DNA from: Pycnococcus provasolii
Lineage: Eukaryota; Chlorophyta; Pseudoscourfieldiophyceae; Pseudoscourfieldiales; Pycnococcaceae
Assembly: GCA_938743325.2 (NCBI GenBank)
Contig: OW568886.1
Location: 434,001-498,000 of the forward strand
DNA length: 64,000 nt
Direction: 5' to 3'
Part shown: in pieces, positions 11,101 to 20,103 of the stretch
Numbering within the stretch: the first letter of the stretch is position 1
Layout of the letters: each line of letters starts with the position of its first letter
Translations under genes and position numbers: made by a program
Notes under the pieces: model-generated
Told to the model about the DNA's origin: nothing
The model's input: the letters and a program-made list of their open reading frames with translations, nothing else
The model's database searches: none

Positions 11101-14100
11101 GGAGTCCAAGGCTACCATCGAGAGATTGGAAGATGAGCTGGAAGACCTTCGCTCACTGTATGAAGATGCCAAGGAAGAGATTGAGCGTCTCAAGCAGGAA
11201 TTTGCGGAGCGCGAGCAGGAGCTGTTAGAAGCCCAACGAGGTGCTCAGGAAGCTGCAGAAATGGCAATGGCTCAAATTGAGGAGATGTTCAAATCGAACG
11301 AGCAGGCGTTGGCCGAAGCGGAGGCGAAAATAAAGGAAGCTGAGGAGGCTGAGGCGCGGGCAAAGGCAGAAGCTGAGGAGACTGCGGCGAGGGCGGAAGC
11401 TGACGCTCGGGAGGCTGCGGCGAGGGCGGAAGCTGAGCTTCGAGATGCTACGGCCAGGGCAGAAGCGGATGCTATGGCTAAAATGCAAGCTGGGGCTACA
11501 ACCGGGCCAGAAGTTGTGAAGGAAGTGAAGACAGCTGAGCCTGAGCCTGAGGAAGTTGCTCAGGATGATCGTCCTAAGGTAACATTTAAGCAGAAAGGAG
11601 GGCAGATCGCAGAAGCAAAAAAGAACACTCGCCTGATACAAGATGGTTCCAACGCATTTGAAAGAATTGCAAAAGATGTTCAACAAGACTGGCTTGATAA
11701 TGAAAAGAACCTCTCTGAGAACAAGCCTATAAAACTTCATCATCATTCACATGGGCATTTCGATCCAGAAAGTGGCGAAGTCGATCTTCATCCAGACATT
11801 GTTCACCACGATAAGGCAGTGGCTGTTCAAGACGACGACGACGACGACGACGACGAGGCAAAGCCTGCTCCTCACTTTGAATGGGTCGAAGAGATCAAAG
11901 ATCCTAATGAAGACCATCACTACATTTATCATCCAAAGGCTGAGGGTAGCGTCGACCAACATGAGGGTAAGTTGGATCACCATGAACATCACGAGGGCCA
12001 TCATCACCGCCACCACGAGGGTGGTACCAGTGACGACGGCCATCATCACCACCACCACCATCATCATCATCATCATGGTCATCACGAAGGAGAGCATTCA
12101 CACCACCACCATCATCATGGTCATCACGAAGGACATCATCACCGCAAACCACCTCGCACAGGATCGTTCCAACGTGGACATTCCGATTCGCCAAGAAGTT
12201 CGTCCACAGCAGCGATCCCTGGCATGAATGCTCTCACAAAAATGGTGCATAAGACGCAACATCAGCAGGGAGTGGTTGATGCGATGCTTACTCATATAAA
12301 GCATGCAGAGGAGGTAATTCCCCATGCAGAGAGTGGATTCGAGAGGCACGAAGCTGTGTTGCCCACAGTGTTGCCCACAGCCGCATCTGAAGATGAAGCC
12401 GCTGCCGCGATCGCTGCCGCCGAGGCACCTCCCGCGCCGGAGCCATCAGCCGCCACACCTGCACCTACACCCGCACCGGAAGCCGCTGTCGTGGTCGCCG
12501 CCGCCGAGGCACCTCCCGCGCCGGAGCCATCAGCCGCCACACCTGCACCTACACCCGCACCGGAAGCCGCTGTCGTGGTCGCCGCCGCCGAGGCAGCTCC
12601 CGCACCGGGGCCATCAGCCGCCACACCTGCACCTGCACCCGCACCGGAAGCCGCTGTCGTGGTCGCTGCCGCCGAGGCAGCTCCCGCGCCGGAGCCATCA
12701 GCCGCGGCACCTGCACCTGCACCCGCACCGGAAGCCGCTGTCGTGGTCGCCGCCGCCGAGGCAGCTCCCGCGCCGGGGCCATCAGCCGCCGCACCTGCAC
12801 CTGCACCCGCACCGGAAGCCGCTGTCGTGGTCGCCGCCGCCGAGGCACCTCCCGCGCCGGAGCCATCAGCCGCCACACCTGCACCTGCACCCGCACCGGA
12901 AGCCGCTGTCGTGGTCGCCGCCGCCGAGGCACCTCCCGCGCCGGAGCCATCAGCTGCCGCACCCGCACCCGCACCCACACCTGCACCCGCACCGGAAGCC
13001 GCTGTCGTGGTCGCCGCCGCCGAGGCAGCTCCCGCGCCGGAGCCATCAGCTGCCGCACCCGCACCTGCACCCGCACCGGAAGCCGCTGTCGTGGCCGCCG
13101 CTGTCGTGGCCGCCGCCGCCGAGGCACCTCCCGCGCCGGAGCCATCAGCCGCGGCACCTGCACCTGCACCGGAAGGCGCTGTTGCCGTTGCCTCTCCAAC
13201 AAGTGATTTGGAGCTTGGTACTGAGGAGGAACCAGCAACCGAAGAGCAATCATCTGAGAATTCGGAGTTACTAAGGGCGCCAAATCCATTCGCTCAACCT
13301 AAGCCACCCAGTGCCTCAAGACCAAATACGGGCTCAACAGGTTCGCGTCCCAGCTCAAGGCCAGCTTCACGACCCAGCTCAAGGCCAGCATCACGACCCG
13401 TCTCAAGGAAAATCAGCAAGCCTACTTTGGTAATGACTGAAGGGAAGCGAAAGGAAATGCTGGAAGCGGAGAAAAGTCTGCAGAATCCGAAGGGAGACGC
13501 CGAAGAGCGCTCAATCGAGGAAGTGCTTGAGCTCGTGCATAAAGCTTCTGGCCACAGCTGGGCCGATATGTCCGTCTCGGAACGTCTAGACTCGCAGAGC
13601 AGCTTTACACAGAACATCCCAGGTGGTTCATCTATGCTCGATGCGGTACTCGACGGTGTTGGCATGCGCCACCTCCTGGATCGTAGAACGGTTGAATCAA
13701 CGGAATTCCAAGATCGCGTTGTTAAGGCTGGATCGTCGCTACAAGCACTTGTCAAGGTGAATGCAGATCTAGAAATTGTTGAGAATAACATCAAGAAGAC
13801 TGCGAAAGAAATTGAAGAGCTGCAAAGGGCGGTTGCAGAAGATCCACACGACCAGCAACGTGCATACAAGCTAAGGGTTTCGGAGCAACGCATGGCGGGA
13901 ATACAAGCAAAGCGCGACAATCTTGGCGCCCGTCGTGTCAAGTTGGCGGCCAAAGCGCAGCGCCGCTACGTAGAGCTGACGCGCTTTGTTGCAGACGAAC
14001 GGCGTGAAGAAGATCTTTCGGGATGGATGAAGTCTAGCGATGAATCGGAAGAAATGCCCGTTGATATTCAGATCGATGCCGTCTCTTTCGTTCGAAATAT

Positions 14101-15082
14101 TCTAAATTTGGATTTGAATTCAGGCATGTCAATGAATCGTGCACTGGAAGAAAAGCTTGATCTCGCTTCAGATTACGTGTCCCGCATTCCAGCTGCTCGA
14201 GTGAAACAGATTGCGAGTGTTGGGGCCTTTGCCGAGCTTTATAAGAAAGTGGCTACGTTGCCGGAATCGGCGAGAGAGCTGGTTGAGCTCGTTCACAAGC
14301 GCGGTGGGAAAAGGAACCTATGGGCAAAGGCCAATGTCATCGTGGCGGAGAAGCGTGGAAAGAAGAAAGCGAGTCCCTTTGATTTTGCGAATATGATGAA
14401 GTTACGCATGCAGGCGGCGCAGGAAGCCATCAAGGAAAAGGAGGCTCGTGAAGAGCGGGAAAAGAGGGAATTTGAGGAGAGGCGCATGCGTGAATTGGCG
14501 GCGGAGAAGGCAGAGCTGAGAGAACAGATTCAGGAGGTGCGTAGATCTCTTGGCAATATCGAGGGTGAATTTGGTCCAACACTCGAATGGACGAAGTACG
14601 GGCCAGATAGCTTTGCGATTCAGCTTCCAAGCGGTGCAGGTCATTGGCACATGACCCAAAATAAGCTGCTGGTGATTCGTGGTGCGTCTAAGCCTTTCCC
14701 AGGGATCTGCTCCATCGCACCGGTCCAAACGGAGAGCGAGATTGAGGCTCGCGAGGTTGAGCTAGCTCGGCTACGCAAGATGCGCGACCTCTACGAGACG
14801 GGAGACCGCGTGGACAAGGATGTTCTCACGACGCGGCGACTCGAGAATCTGAACTGGCGCGACGGCACGTGGGGACAGCGCAATGGTTCACTTGACTGGC
14901 TGGCGCACCACGTTTTGGACCGCAACAAGGCACAACTTGCCGCGTCCACACTGGACTTGAGCACCGTGGCCCCGGAGGAGCTGACGCCGAGGACTCTCGA
15001 AAATCAGCACGTTGGTTCTCATGCGAACAAGGTCCCGAAGACACTTGCCACGGTGATTGAGAAGAGTACAGCACAAAAGTAA
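8198..15082 (+). CDS. Very large coiled-coil protein with His-rich and 28-residue Ala/Pro repeats
   Basis: This uninterrupted 2294-residue reading frame has an ATG in good context (TTCCATGG). In order it has: Gly/Ser-rich disordered N-terminus (1-330); a helical block (about 330-470, 'GRKNLNKLVDGIEHNFGIQK'); a long coiled coil (about 480-1110); an acidic/His-rich segment (about 1210-1320) with runs of His; about nine tandem Ala/Pro-rich repeats of 28 residues (84 bp each, about 12421-13180; residues 1400-1660); Ser-Arg-Pro repeats near 1710-1730; and a conserved-looking helical C-terminus with further coiled coil. There is no catalytic motif. The layout suggests a cytoskeletal, centrosomal or basal-body scaffold, but I do not recognise the family. 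A TGTAA motif at 15091, used as a poly(A) signal in Chlamydomonas, lies just past the stop. Confidence 0.8.
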   Translation: MATPSPYGGGGPGGGGGGGPGGPGGAQLVSWTSTSTSTSSPGMPSALVSGPLPSSSSSASSAPKSQKASSSLLPALLSPRAPGGGNSGNNGGNLAGGVSFGSSVRVNAHTHRDNTLSDFKVGLRKGTTHSRSTHALQGSAASDLLLGGGSAKTTRGRATLSFVPGAAPASASASSMHTAAPPSLMGTLAFAASLNEEAVRAVHDVPLRGGATFAWKAEEEVSRFKPKQHKQRRKNNVVPPLKMPPPDHFLSRTEEDDRNRPSPTSNKTAATHVASPAQPSTRSVASMQGGGDGGGGGGGGVGFDRSGGAVTAKAHKQGSTSRFKPGPTMGRKNLNKLVDGIEHNFGIQKVLEAINRENGNMSDVLGQIRMLPSADELRNLHNSVTEHVNQQDPGGHFVPRAPPAAIALDEIHKMIQLYVIGFNAMVETLVTRASGAPSIKQATMASPDRVQHTITQIWVCFLSCIEASILSDFKSEIANALDDMKNENDMLKQKVESVEHSSSLLAAGQNAQIAVLAQMRDEANRIAVEKGEAQTREAVAAEAMARIKRQLGKALDDNRAAETELQDLAIMPTRLLDMARRVGDATVTTVELEESVVSLRASKEEAIKRRDVEKERGDALSHELATLQNEKSKLEKHCTTIESEIGKLKLEKESMDIKIQFLENQVQEHGQDKAKNSELTQELSKRANAQKFMNAALRSQLNEMKFKLQHEEMRAQASEHQAGAEKMVNESLRGDLRSVHSRLAKAISDGEQRETEQRERADLAEMKVTYLEEEIQYLKSTYENSEDQLVGSYSARMQEYEDTIEDLKEKLGQARKHLEDMTVELQETKHAAEAASEREAAHHCTEVGVLKTIIYQLECNMAEGSDKATKAIYEIARIAQGQLGEQKKKVEKLNRDVLERDTQAEALKKQIRMDAKRVKEAEAAEKRFREEIRVLQKVVDEASSREEALKEQMRELQEELMQAQAEGMESKATIERLEDELEDLRSLYEDAKEEIERLKQEFAEREQELLEAQRGAQEAAEMAMAQIEEMFKSNEQALAEAEAKIKEAEEAEARAKAEAEETAARAEADAREAAARAEAELRDATARAEADAMAKMQAGATTGPEVVKEVKTAEPEPEEVAQDDRPKVTFKQKGGQIAEAKKNTRLIQDGSNAFERIAKDVQQDWLDNEKNLSENKPIKLHHHSHGHFDPESGEVDLHPDIVHHDKAVAVQDDDDDDDDEAKPAPHFEWVEEIKDPNEDHHYIYHPKAEGSVDQHEGKLDHHEHHEGHHHRHHEGGTSDDGHHHHHHHHHHHHGHHEGEHSHHHHHHGHHEGHHHRKPPRTGSFQRGHSDSPRSSSTAAIPGMNALTKMVHKTQHQQGVVDAMLTHIKHAEEVIPHAESGFERHEAVLPTVLPTAASEDEAAAAIAAAEAPPAPEPSAATPAPTPAPEAAVVVAAAEAPPAPEPSAATPAPTPAPEAAVVVAAAEAAPAPGPSAATPAPAPAPEAAVVVAAAEAAPAPEPSAAAPAPAPAPEAAVVVAAAEAAPAPGPSAAAPAPAPAPEAAVVVAAAEAPPAPEPSAATPAPAPAPEAAVVVAAAEAPPAPEPSAAAPAPAPTPAPAPEAAVVVAAAEAAPAPEPSAAAPAPAPAPEAAVVAAAVVAAAAEAPPAPEPSAAAPAPAPEGAVAVASPTSDLELGTEEEPATEEQSSENSELLRAPNPFAQPKPPSASRPNTGSTGSRPSSRPASRPSSRPASRPVSRKISKPTLVMTEGKRKEMLEAEKSLQNPKGDAEERSIEEVLELVHKASGHSWADMSVSERLDSQSSFTQNIPGGSSMLDAVLDGVGMRHLLDRRTVESTEFQDRVVKAGSSLQALVKVNADLEIVENNIKKTAKEIEELQRAVAEDPHDQQRAYKLRVSEQRMAGIQAKRDNLGARRVKLAAKAQRRYVELTRFVADERREEDLSGWMKSSDESEEMPVDIQIDAVSFVRNILNLDLNSGMSMNRALEEKLDLASDYVSRIPAARVKQIASVGAFAELYKKVATLPESARELVELVHKRGGKRNLWAKANVIVAEKRGKKKASPFDFANMMKLRMQAAQEAIKEKEAREEREKREFEERRMRELAAEKAELREQIQEVRRSLGNIEGEFGPTLEWTKYGPDSFAIQLPSGAGHWHMTQNKLLVIRGASKPFPGICSIAPVQTESEIEAREVELARLRKMRDLYETGDRVDKDVLTTRRLENLNWRDGTWGQRNGSLDWLAHHVLDRNKAQLAASTLDLSTVAPEELTPRTLENQHVGSHANKVPKTLATVIEKSTAQK
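12421..13180 (+). repeat. Coding minisatellite, 84-bp unit (28 residues)
   Basis: Unit starts recur at 12421, 12505, 12589, 12673, 12757, 12841 and 12925, with two slightly longer units after that. Each encodes a variant of EAPPAPEPSAATPAP plus an EAAVVVAAA stretch. The copies are very similar in DNA, so the array has expanded or been homogenised recently. Confidence 0.85.
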
Positions 15083-15121
15083 ATATCTTGTAAAGAATAG
15101 GAAACCTTTTCGTAACACATT

Positions 15122-17122
15122 TTAATCGCTGAATTCGGACTCGTCGTCGTCGCTATCGTAGTGCTGCGCCTGTCGAATCATATTCATTTTTTCGACGAGC
15201 GAAGTGACAGCTGGAGACGCCGTCTCCGCTGGCTCCTCCGCGATTGTTTCCGGCGCATCAGCATTCTTCGGTCTCTTCGGCTCGAATGACAGCGTCATCT
15301 TGCGCAGACGGCGCGCGCTACCCTTGATCTGGTCCATAAGCTCCGTGTGCGAATCTTTTTTCCGCGCGGGCGCAGGTTTCGTCTTCTTCAAACCTTTGTT
15401 TGCAAGACGACTCTGCAATTCGGACATCATATCACCTGATCCACCACCTGCGTCCTTCTTAGGTGGCGGTGGCTTAGATTGAGCTATTTGCTTGTCTTTC
15501 TTGGGTGGTGGTGGCGGCGGTGGCGGCGGTGGTGGTGGTGGCGGTGGCGGTGGTGGCGGTGGTGCTCGCGGCGGCGGCGGCGGAGCAGGAGGTGCGGAAG
15601 ATGGTGGAGGAGGATTGGAATGCGGAAATGGTTCTGCATGCATCATCTCTGACATCGGCGGCGGTGGTGGTGCGAAGATGGGCGTTTGTGGTTGCTGCGG
15701 CAGCGGCGGCTGCGACTGCGGTGTTTGTCTCATCTGCATCTCAAGTGCCGATAGACGATCGCGAAGCGCGGCAATTTCTGCATCTTTTCGCAAGTCTCCA
15801 TTGGCGGGGGCAGAAGCTTGCGTTGTTTGTCGGCTGTCTCTTCCGCCACCTTCGCCTTGCCCCCTTCCGATCCGGCGCAGCAGATGCACTGGAACTTCTG
15901 GTGGTGCTTGTCCACTTGGGCTCCATGTCACCTCTTTCCGCTGCCGTGGCGATGCGGTGGTGAGCAACGTCCAGCTGGGCGCAGGTGGCATCGTCGTCGG
16001 CACATCCCCCTGCCGCGTGCTCGATGCTGGCGTTCGCGGCGTTCCCCTGGGTGCAAGCTTTCTGAGAATTTCCGTCGGTAGCGGCGGTGGTGTTCGCGCG
16101 ATCGAGGCAGCAGTAAAGTACGTGCTTGGCAAGCCGGGTGTGTGCGGCGCGACGTCGCGGACGTGGGGCACGTGCTGTGTCGCACGAGCTGGTTCGAGTG
16201 TGGAGGGAACCTCCAGCGGAGCATACCGTGGCCTCGGTGCGTTGAGATGTGCTAAGGGAGGTGGCGTCGATGTTGTGTGGCCGTTGGTTGGTGTTGTGGC
16301 CTGTGCAACACTGACCGGCGAGGCGTCGTGTTGGTCTCGTACTGGCAGCGCTTGTGCGGCGGTAGGTGCGCGCGGCCTTGCAAGCTCGTCGGGTGCTAGT
16401 GACGAGTACCGCCGTCTTGCGCTCGGCTGCGCGTTGGTAGTGAGCGTCGTTCGTGAGTTCTGCCGCCTCGCCTCGGCTCTGGCGGCGCGTTGCACTCTCT
16501 TCTCCTCCGCCTCTCGTGCCTTGACGAGGTCGCGGTCGCGCAGGTACGCGGCGCGTATCAAACCAGGGTCGGAGTATGTGACTCTGCTGCTGAGTTCGAG
16601 TTTCTGCAAGCCTCTCGCACTTGCCGCCACCTCGTCGAGCTGGTCCAGCATGTCAAGTTCCGCGGGCGGCGGCACCGCCTCTTCTCTCCACGTTGCCCAC
16701 GGTTTGCCTAGCGTGTCGTTGGTGATGAGTTCTCGGTCGACGCCCGGCCCGCTGGGCATGCTCGCGTGCCATTCGACGGGCGGCGTGTGCGCGAGTCTAA
16801 GGACTGATGTTTCCGCATCAATGGCCACGCGGAGCGCGTCGACGTCGGCGAGTGCAGCCTCTGCTCTCTCCGCGAGTTGCGACGTGCGAGTGGCCATATC
16901 CGAAACTCGCTCCGAGACGTTAGAGAAGGTCTCGTGCGCTCGTGTTGTGAGTGCGGCGAGGTCTCTCATGAGTGTGACCATGGATGAAGCTGATATGGCA
17001 CATAAGACATGTACTGCTTCTGGAGCGCTACTCAGAGAAGGATCACCGTCATAGTGCATGACATTCCCAGATGGTGACCCAGCATGCATGTTCCAGAGCA
17101 TCAATGGTCGCTCACAGGACAT
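15122..17122 (-). CDS. SCAR/WAVE-like Arp2/3 activator
   Basis: This 666-residue protein matches SCAR/WAVE from end to end. The N-terminus (about 30-210) has the SCAR homology pattern: a helical segment MVTLMRDLAALTTRAHETF followed by RVSDMATRTSQLAERAEAAL, then YSDPGLIRAAYLRD and a basic helix. A long Pro-rich middle ends in a run of more than 20 prolines (about 500-545). Two WH2-like actin-binding motifs follow (MMSELQSRLANKGLKKTK and HTELMDQIKGSARRLRKM), then a connector helix (SLVEKMNMIRQAQ) and an acidic tail YDSDDDESEFSD. The WAVE tail reads much the same but then continues to a Trp; here the protein stops after SEFSD, so the Trp that contacts Arp2/3 is absent. It converges on the previous gene with only 39 bp between stops. 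Confidence 0.8.
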   Translation of the reverse strand: MSCERPLMLWNMHAGSPSGNVMHYDGDPSLSSAPEAVHVLCAISASSMVTLMRDLAALTTRAHETFSNVSERVSDMATRTSQLAERAEAALADVDALRVAIDAETSVLRLAHTPPVEWHASMPSGPGVDRELITNDTLGKPWATWREEAVPPPAELDMLDQLDEVAASARGLQKLELSSRVTYSDPGLIRAAYLRDRDLVKAREAEEKRVQRAARAEARRQNSRTTLTTNAQPSARRRYSSLAPDELARPRAPTAAQALPVRDQHDASPVSVAQATTPTNGHTTSTPPPLAHLNAPRPRYAPLEVPSTLEPARATQHVPHVRDVAPHTPGLPSTYFTAASIARTPPPLPTEILRKLAPRGTPRTPASSTRQGDVPTTMPPAPSWTLLTTASPRQRKEVTWSPSGQAPPEVPVHLLRRIGRGQGEGGGRDSRQTTQASAPANGDLRKDAEIAALRDRLSALEMQMRQTPQSQPPLPQQPQTPIFAPPPPPMSEMMHAEPFPHSNPPPPSSAPPAPPPPPRAPPPPPPPPPPPPPPPPPPPPKKDKQIAQSKPPPPKKDAGGGSGDMMSELQSRLANKGLKKTKPAPARKKDSHTELMDQIKGSARRLRKMTLSFEPKRPKNADAPETIAEEPAETASPAVTSLVEKMNMIRQAQHYDSDDDESEFSD

Positions 17123-17422
17123 ACGTCAGATAATCGTGCGGTACAACACACGATAAAGTTACAACCGGTGTTCTCGAACCAACGGGGCCCCAGTGGGCAG
17201 TGCAGTGCAGTGCAAAAGCATTCGGGTATTAGGTTAGGGTTAGGGTTAGGGTTAGGGTTATTGGATTAGGGTTAGGGTTAGAGTTATTGGATTAGGGTTC
17301 GGGTGATCGGATTAGGGTTAGGGTTATCGTAGGGTGATCGGATTAGGGTTCGGGTTTTGCGTGTCTCGTTTCTTTTCTTTTTTCTGTTCTCTCTTCATAA
17401 TTAACTTAGTTTCCCCATCCAC
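17123..17422. promoter_or_regulatory. Divergent promoter region with degenerate telomere-like repeats
   Basis: This 300-bp spacer between SCAR/WAVE (minus) and the nucleotidyltransferase (plus) holds a block at about 17228-17357 of TTAGGG units mixed with ATTGG, GATCGG and TTATCG spacers. Higher-order phrases such as GATTAGGGTTAGGGTTAT recur with small variations. A pyrimidine-rich TTTCTTTTCTTTTTTCTG stretch precedes the downstream ATG. The TTAGGG reads towards the plus-strand gene. Confidence 0.7.
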
Positions 17423-19918
17423 ATGACGCCTCCTCGCCCTCTGATGAGCGTGGCGGCGGCGTCGATGTCGATGTCGATGTCGATGTCGATGTCGATGGCG
17501 AGTCCCTGGGTGAACAAGCTCATGAACAAGGCTTTATTCTCATGGACAATAACTACTACTTGTACTAGTAGTGGTGCTGGTGGTGGTGCTCTTCGTGGTG
17601 TCCACGGGTCTTCTCATCTGATTCGTCCTCGTTTGGTGTCTTCGTCCACGCTCAGATCTTTCTTCTCAGGAGGAGGATCAGCAAGTCTTCCTTTGGTTAA
17701 ATCCCTTCACAGATCCCACTTGCGCACCCCATGTGCAATGGGATGTTTGCGATCCTTATCGTCGTCGACGACGCCAACATCTCAAAAAAAGGCAACCCGC
17801 ACCGCCGCCGCGCCAAACGCCGGTAACGCGACGCATCCGGTGACGGATGCAAGAGACAGCTCATCAGCTGCCGCCGCCGCCGCCGCGATCGAAACCACGC
17901 ACGACGACGACGCAGCGCCCCCAACGTCGTCGTCGTCGTCGTCGTCAACCGCGGCACCTACAGCCTCGCGCACGCTCGACGAAGAGACCATGCAAGTCGT
18001 CAGGCAGAGACTGCACACCATGACCAACAGGTGCCTCGACGGGCCCACGTGGGGACTGCTCAGCTTTCTGCACTCGGCGGGACACCACGTCTACCTCGTC
18101 GGCGGCACCGTGCGCGACCTAGCCGTCGGCAGAACGCCCAAGGACATTGACGTGCTGACGTCTGCGTCACTAGACCAAGTGCAGCGCCTGTTTCACCGCA
18201 AGTCCTCGCAGACTGGCCTTACTACCGGAGACGGCAAGTCGACCATCATCCCGCTGATCATCGGAAAGAGACATCCCATCGTTCAGGTGTGGAGACAGAC
18301 CAAGGGGCAAGGCGATTCGACGGACGGCACAGGCAAGGTACGCGAGCACTTGATGGACGTCAGCAGCTTCTACACAGACGCGGGCGTCGACGAAGTTCCT
18401 GGCTTCGACGATGAGAGCGTCACGACGACGCCTGAGCAGGGATATCCATGCCCTCCCGCGTCGAATGACGCTGGATGGGCCAAGGCGCGAGCCGCCAATG
18501 CTAAAAGGCGCGACTTCACCGCCAACGCGCTTCTGTACGATCCCTTCAAAAATGAGCTCTTCGACGACGTCGGTGGAGCCTACGACCTTCTCGTTCGCCG
18601 CGAGCTGCGGCCAGTCTCCGGCAGTGCCGCCACGTGCCTGTTCGAGGATCCGGCACGCATGCTGCGCGCCATGCGCTTCGCGAGCCGAACCGGCCTGCGG
18701 ATATCTTTAGGTTTGCATCATGTGATTGCATCGAATGTGAACAAGCTCGCGAATCGTCTCGCCACTCCTCGATTCTCTCACGAGCTGCACATCATGTTGG
18801 CGTACGGTCACTCGGAACGCGCGCTGGACCTGATGATGGCGTACGGCTTGACGAACAACGTCGTGCCGATGCTCGACAAGTCCGTACGAACCTGCGAGGC
18901 GCTGGCTTTGAAGCGAGCGGACATGGCGAGGGGACGAATGGACGTCAGCGAGCTTTCAGATGATGATCTCCCCAGCTGGAGGCAGATGAGACAGATCTCA
19001 TTAGGCAAACTGGGGAATCAGCACAAGGATGCCTTGATGCACGATCCCACGGACAACTCAACGGAGATGCTGCAGCGGCGCATCGAGATGCTCGACAGCG
19101 AAGCAGATGCGTTGGCCTATAAGCTTGAGCTTCTGGAGAAGGACGACCACACGTCGCTGGCGCGAATGTGGCATGTGTCGCCGGATTCTGTGGAGAAGGC
19201 GATGCGGCTTTCGTTTGCGCGACGCGTGCTCCAAACCCTCGACGCTGGATGCGACATCAGGTCCCCGTGCAGTCCCGTTGAGTGGTTGGTTGCGCTCACC
19301 GCGCCGGTTGTGCTTGCGCAGCTGCACCACGCTGCCGCCATTTTTCCGCGCGCAGCTGCTGCTGCGGCATCTCGCCGTGCTATTGTGAGCGTGAGCGAGA
19401 ATCCGTCCACGGCGACTCTCGACAGCCTCGCCGCGGAGCGAAGCTACTTCGACGCGCTGAACAAGCTGTCAAATCGTTTGGACGTTCGCGCTCTCGACCG
19501 TCTTCTTACGAGCGAGACGGGCCGTCGAAAGTTGAGAATGGCTCAGAGAGGCAATCCCGAGGCGCTTCACCACGTCGTGGAGCAACTGTATGCGAGCGTT
19601 CTGAGCTTCACATTCATGCAGCTGGGCAAGAATGGTCCGGTGACCACGAATAACCGGATGATGAGGCAGGCGCACCGCATTTTTTCGGAATTTGGCAGCC
19701 TGTTTGCTGAGACGGCATCTTCGGATGCCCCTGACTTGGGTGCACTTGCGCTCGACACGGCGCGTCGTGCATGCGCTCCAGGTAACGTGGCGCCGAGCAA
19801 GCTGATGTTGACGTACCGTTGCTTGGACATGCTGAATCGCAGCCTGTTCTCGCAGGAGATTGCGTCGGTGTCACGCGAGGTTAAGAGACTCCTGAGCCTC
19901 GACGCCGACGCAGTGTAG
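17423..19918 (+). CDS. CCA-adding / poly(A) polymerase family nucleotidyltransferase
   Basis: This 831-residue protein carries the class II nucleotidyltransferase core: YLVGGTVRDLAVGRTPKDID (about 221-240) with the catalytic acidic pair in DIDV, then RRDFTANALLYDP (about 363), an FEDPARMLRAMRFASR motif (about 408) and a helical neck/body. Bacterial PcnB poly(A) polymerases and tRNA CCA-adding enzymes share this fold. The DPARMLRAxRFA motif occurs in both, so CCA addition versus polyadenylation cannot be settled from sequence. The protein is nearly twice the usual 400-450 residues: there is a long Ser/Ala-rich, basic N-terminus (1-190), consistent with an organelle transit peptide, and a C-terminal helical extension. 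A run of ATGTCG units lies at the start. TGTAA at 19927 may be the poly(A) signal. Confidence 0.85.
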   Translation: MTPPRPLMSVAAASMSMSMSMSMSMASPWVNKLMNKALFSWTITTTCTSSGAGGGALRGVHGSSHLIRPRLVSSSTLRSFFSGGGSASLPLVKSLHRSHLRTPCAMGCLRSLSSSTTPTSQKKATRTAAAPNAGNATHPVTDARDSSSAAAAAAAIETTHDDDAAPPTSSSSSSSTAAPTASRTLDEETMQVVRQRLHTMTNRCLDGPTWGLLSFLHSAGHHVYLVGGTVRDLAVGRTPKDIDVLTSASLDQVQRLFHRKSSQTGLTTGDGKSTIIPLIIGKRHPIVQVWRQTKGQGDSTDGTGKVREHLMDVSSFYTDAGVDEVPGFDDESVTTTPEQGYPCPPASNDAGWAKARAANAKRRDFTANALLYDPFKNELFDDVGGAYDLLVRRELRPVSGSAATCLFEDPARMLRAMRFASRTGLRISLGLHHVIASNVNKLANRLATPRFSHELHIMLAYGHSERALDLMMAYGLTNNVVPMLDKSVRTCEALALKRADMARGRMDVSELSDDDLPSWRQMRQISLGKLGNQHKDALMHDPTDNSTEMLQRRIEMLDSEADALAYKLELLEKDDHTSLARMWHVSPDSVEKAMRLSFARRVLQTLDAGCDIRSPCSPVEWLVALTAPVVLAQLHHAAAIFPRAAAAAASRRAIVSVSENPSTATLDSLAAERSYFDALNKLSNRLDVRALDRLLTSETGRRKLRMAQRGNPEALHHVVEQLYASVLSFTFMQLGKNGPVTTNNRMMRQAHRIFSEFGSLFAETASSDAPDLGALALDTARRACAPGNVAPSKLMLTYRCLDMLNRSLFSQEIASVSREVKRLLSLDADAV

Positions 19919-20103
19919 TGTTCTTTTGTAAAAAATGAGATGTGTTTTCGTCACCGTTACTTTTTAAGTCTTTTTTAGGCTTGTTTTCAACTACCAGTGT
20001 ACCCCACCTCCATGTCTCTACCTCATGTGTATGTTTTGTTGGTTGTTGAGCCGGCTGCTCAGCTTGGCGTGCAAGTTTGTTTTGGTTTTCGTGCCTCAAC
20101 CTC

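Noticed and set aside
12292-12978. Ala/Gly-rich antisense frame over the 84-bp repeats
   Set aside because: Shadow of the 28-residue repeat in the large coiled-coil gene.
15492-17054. 520-residue Gly/Ser-rich open frame antisense to the SCAR/WAVE-like gene
   Set aside because: The glycine run is the complement of the poly-Pro tract; the minus strand has the real motifs.
17228-17357. A chromosome end (true telomere)
   Set aside because: Coding genes continue on both sides and the repeats are degenerate and short.
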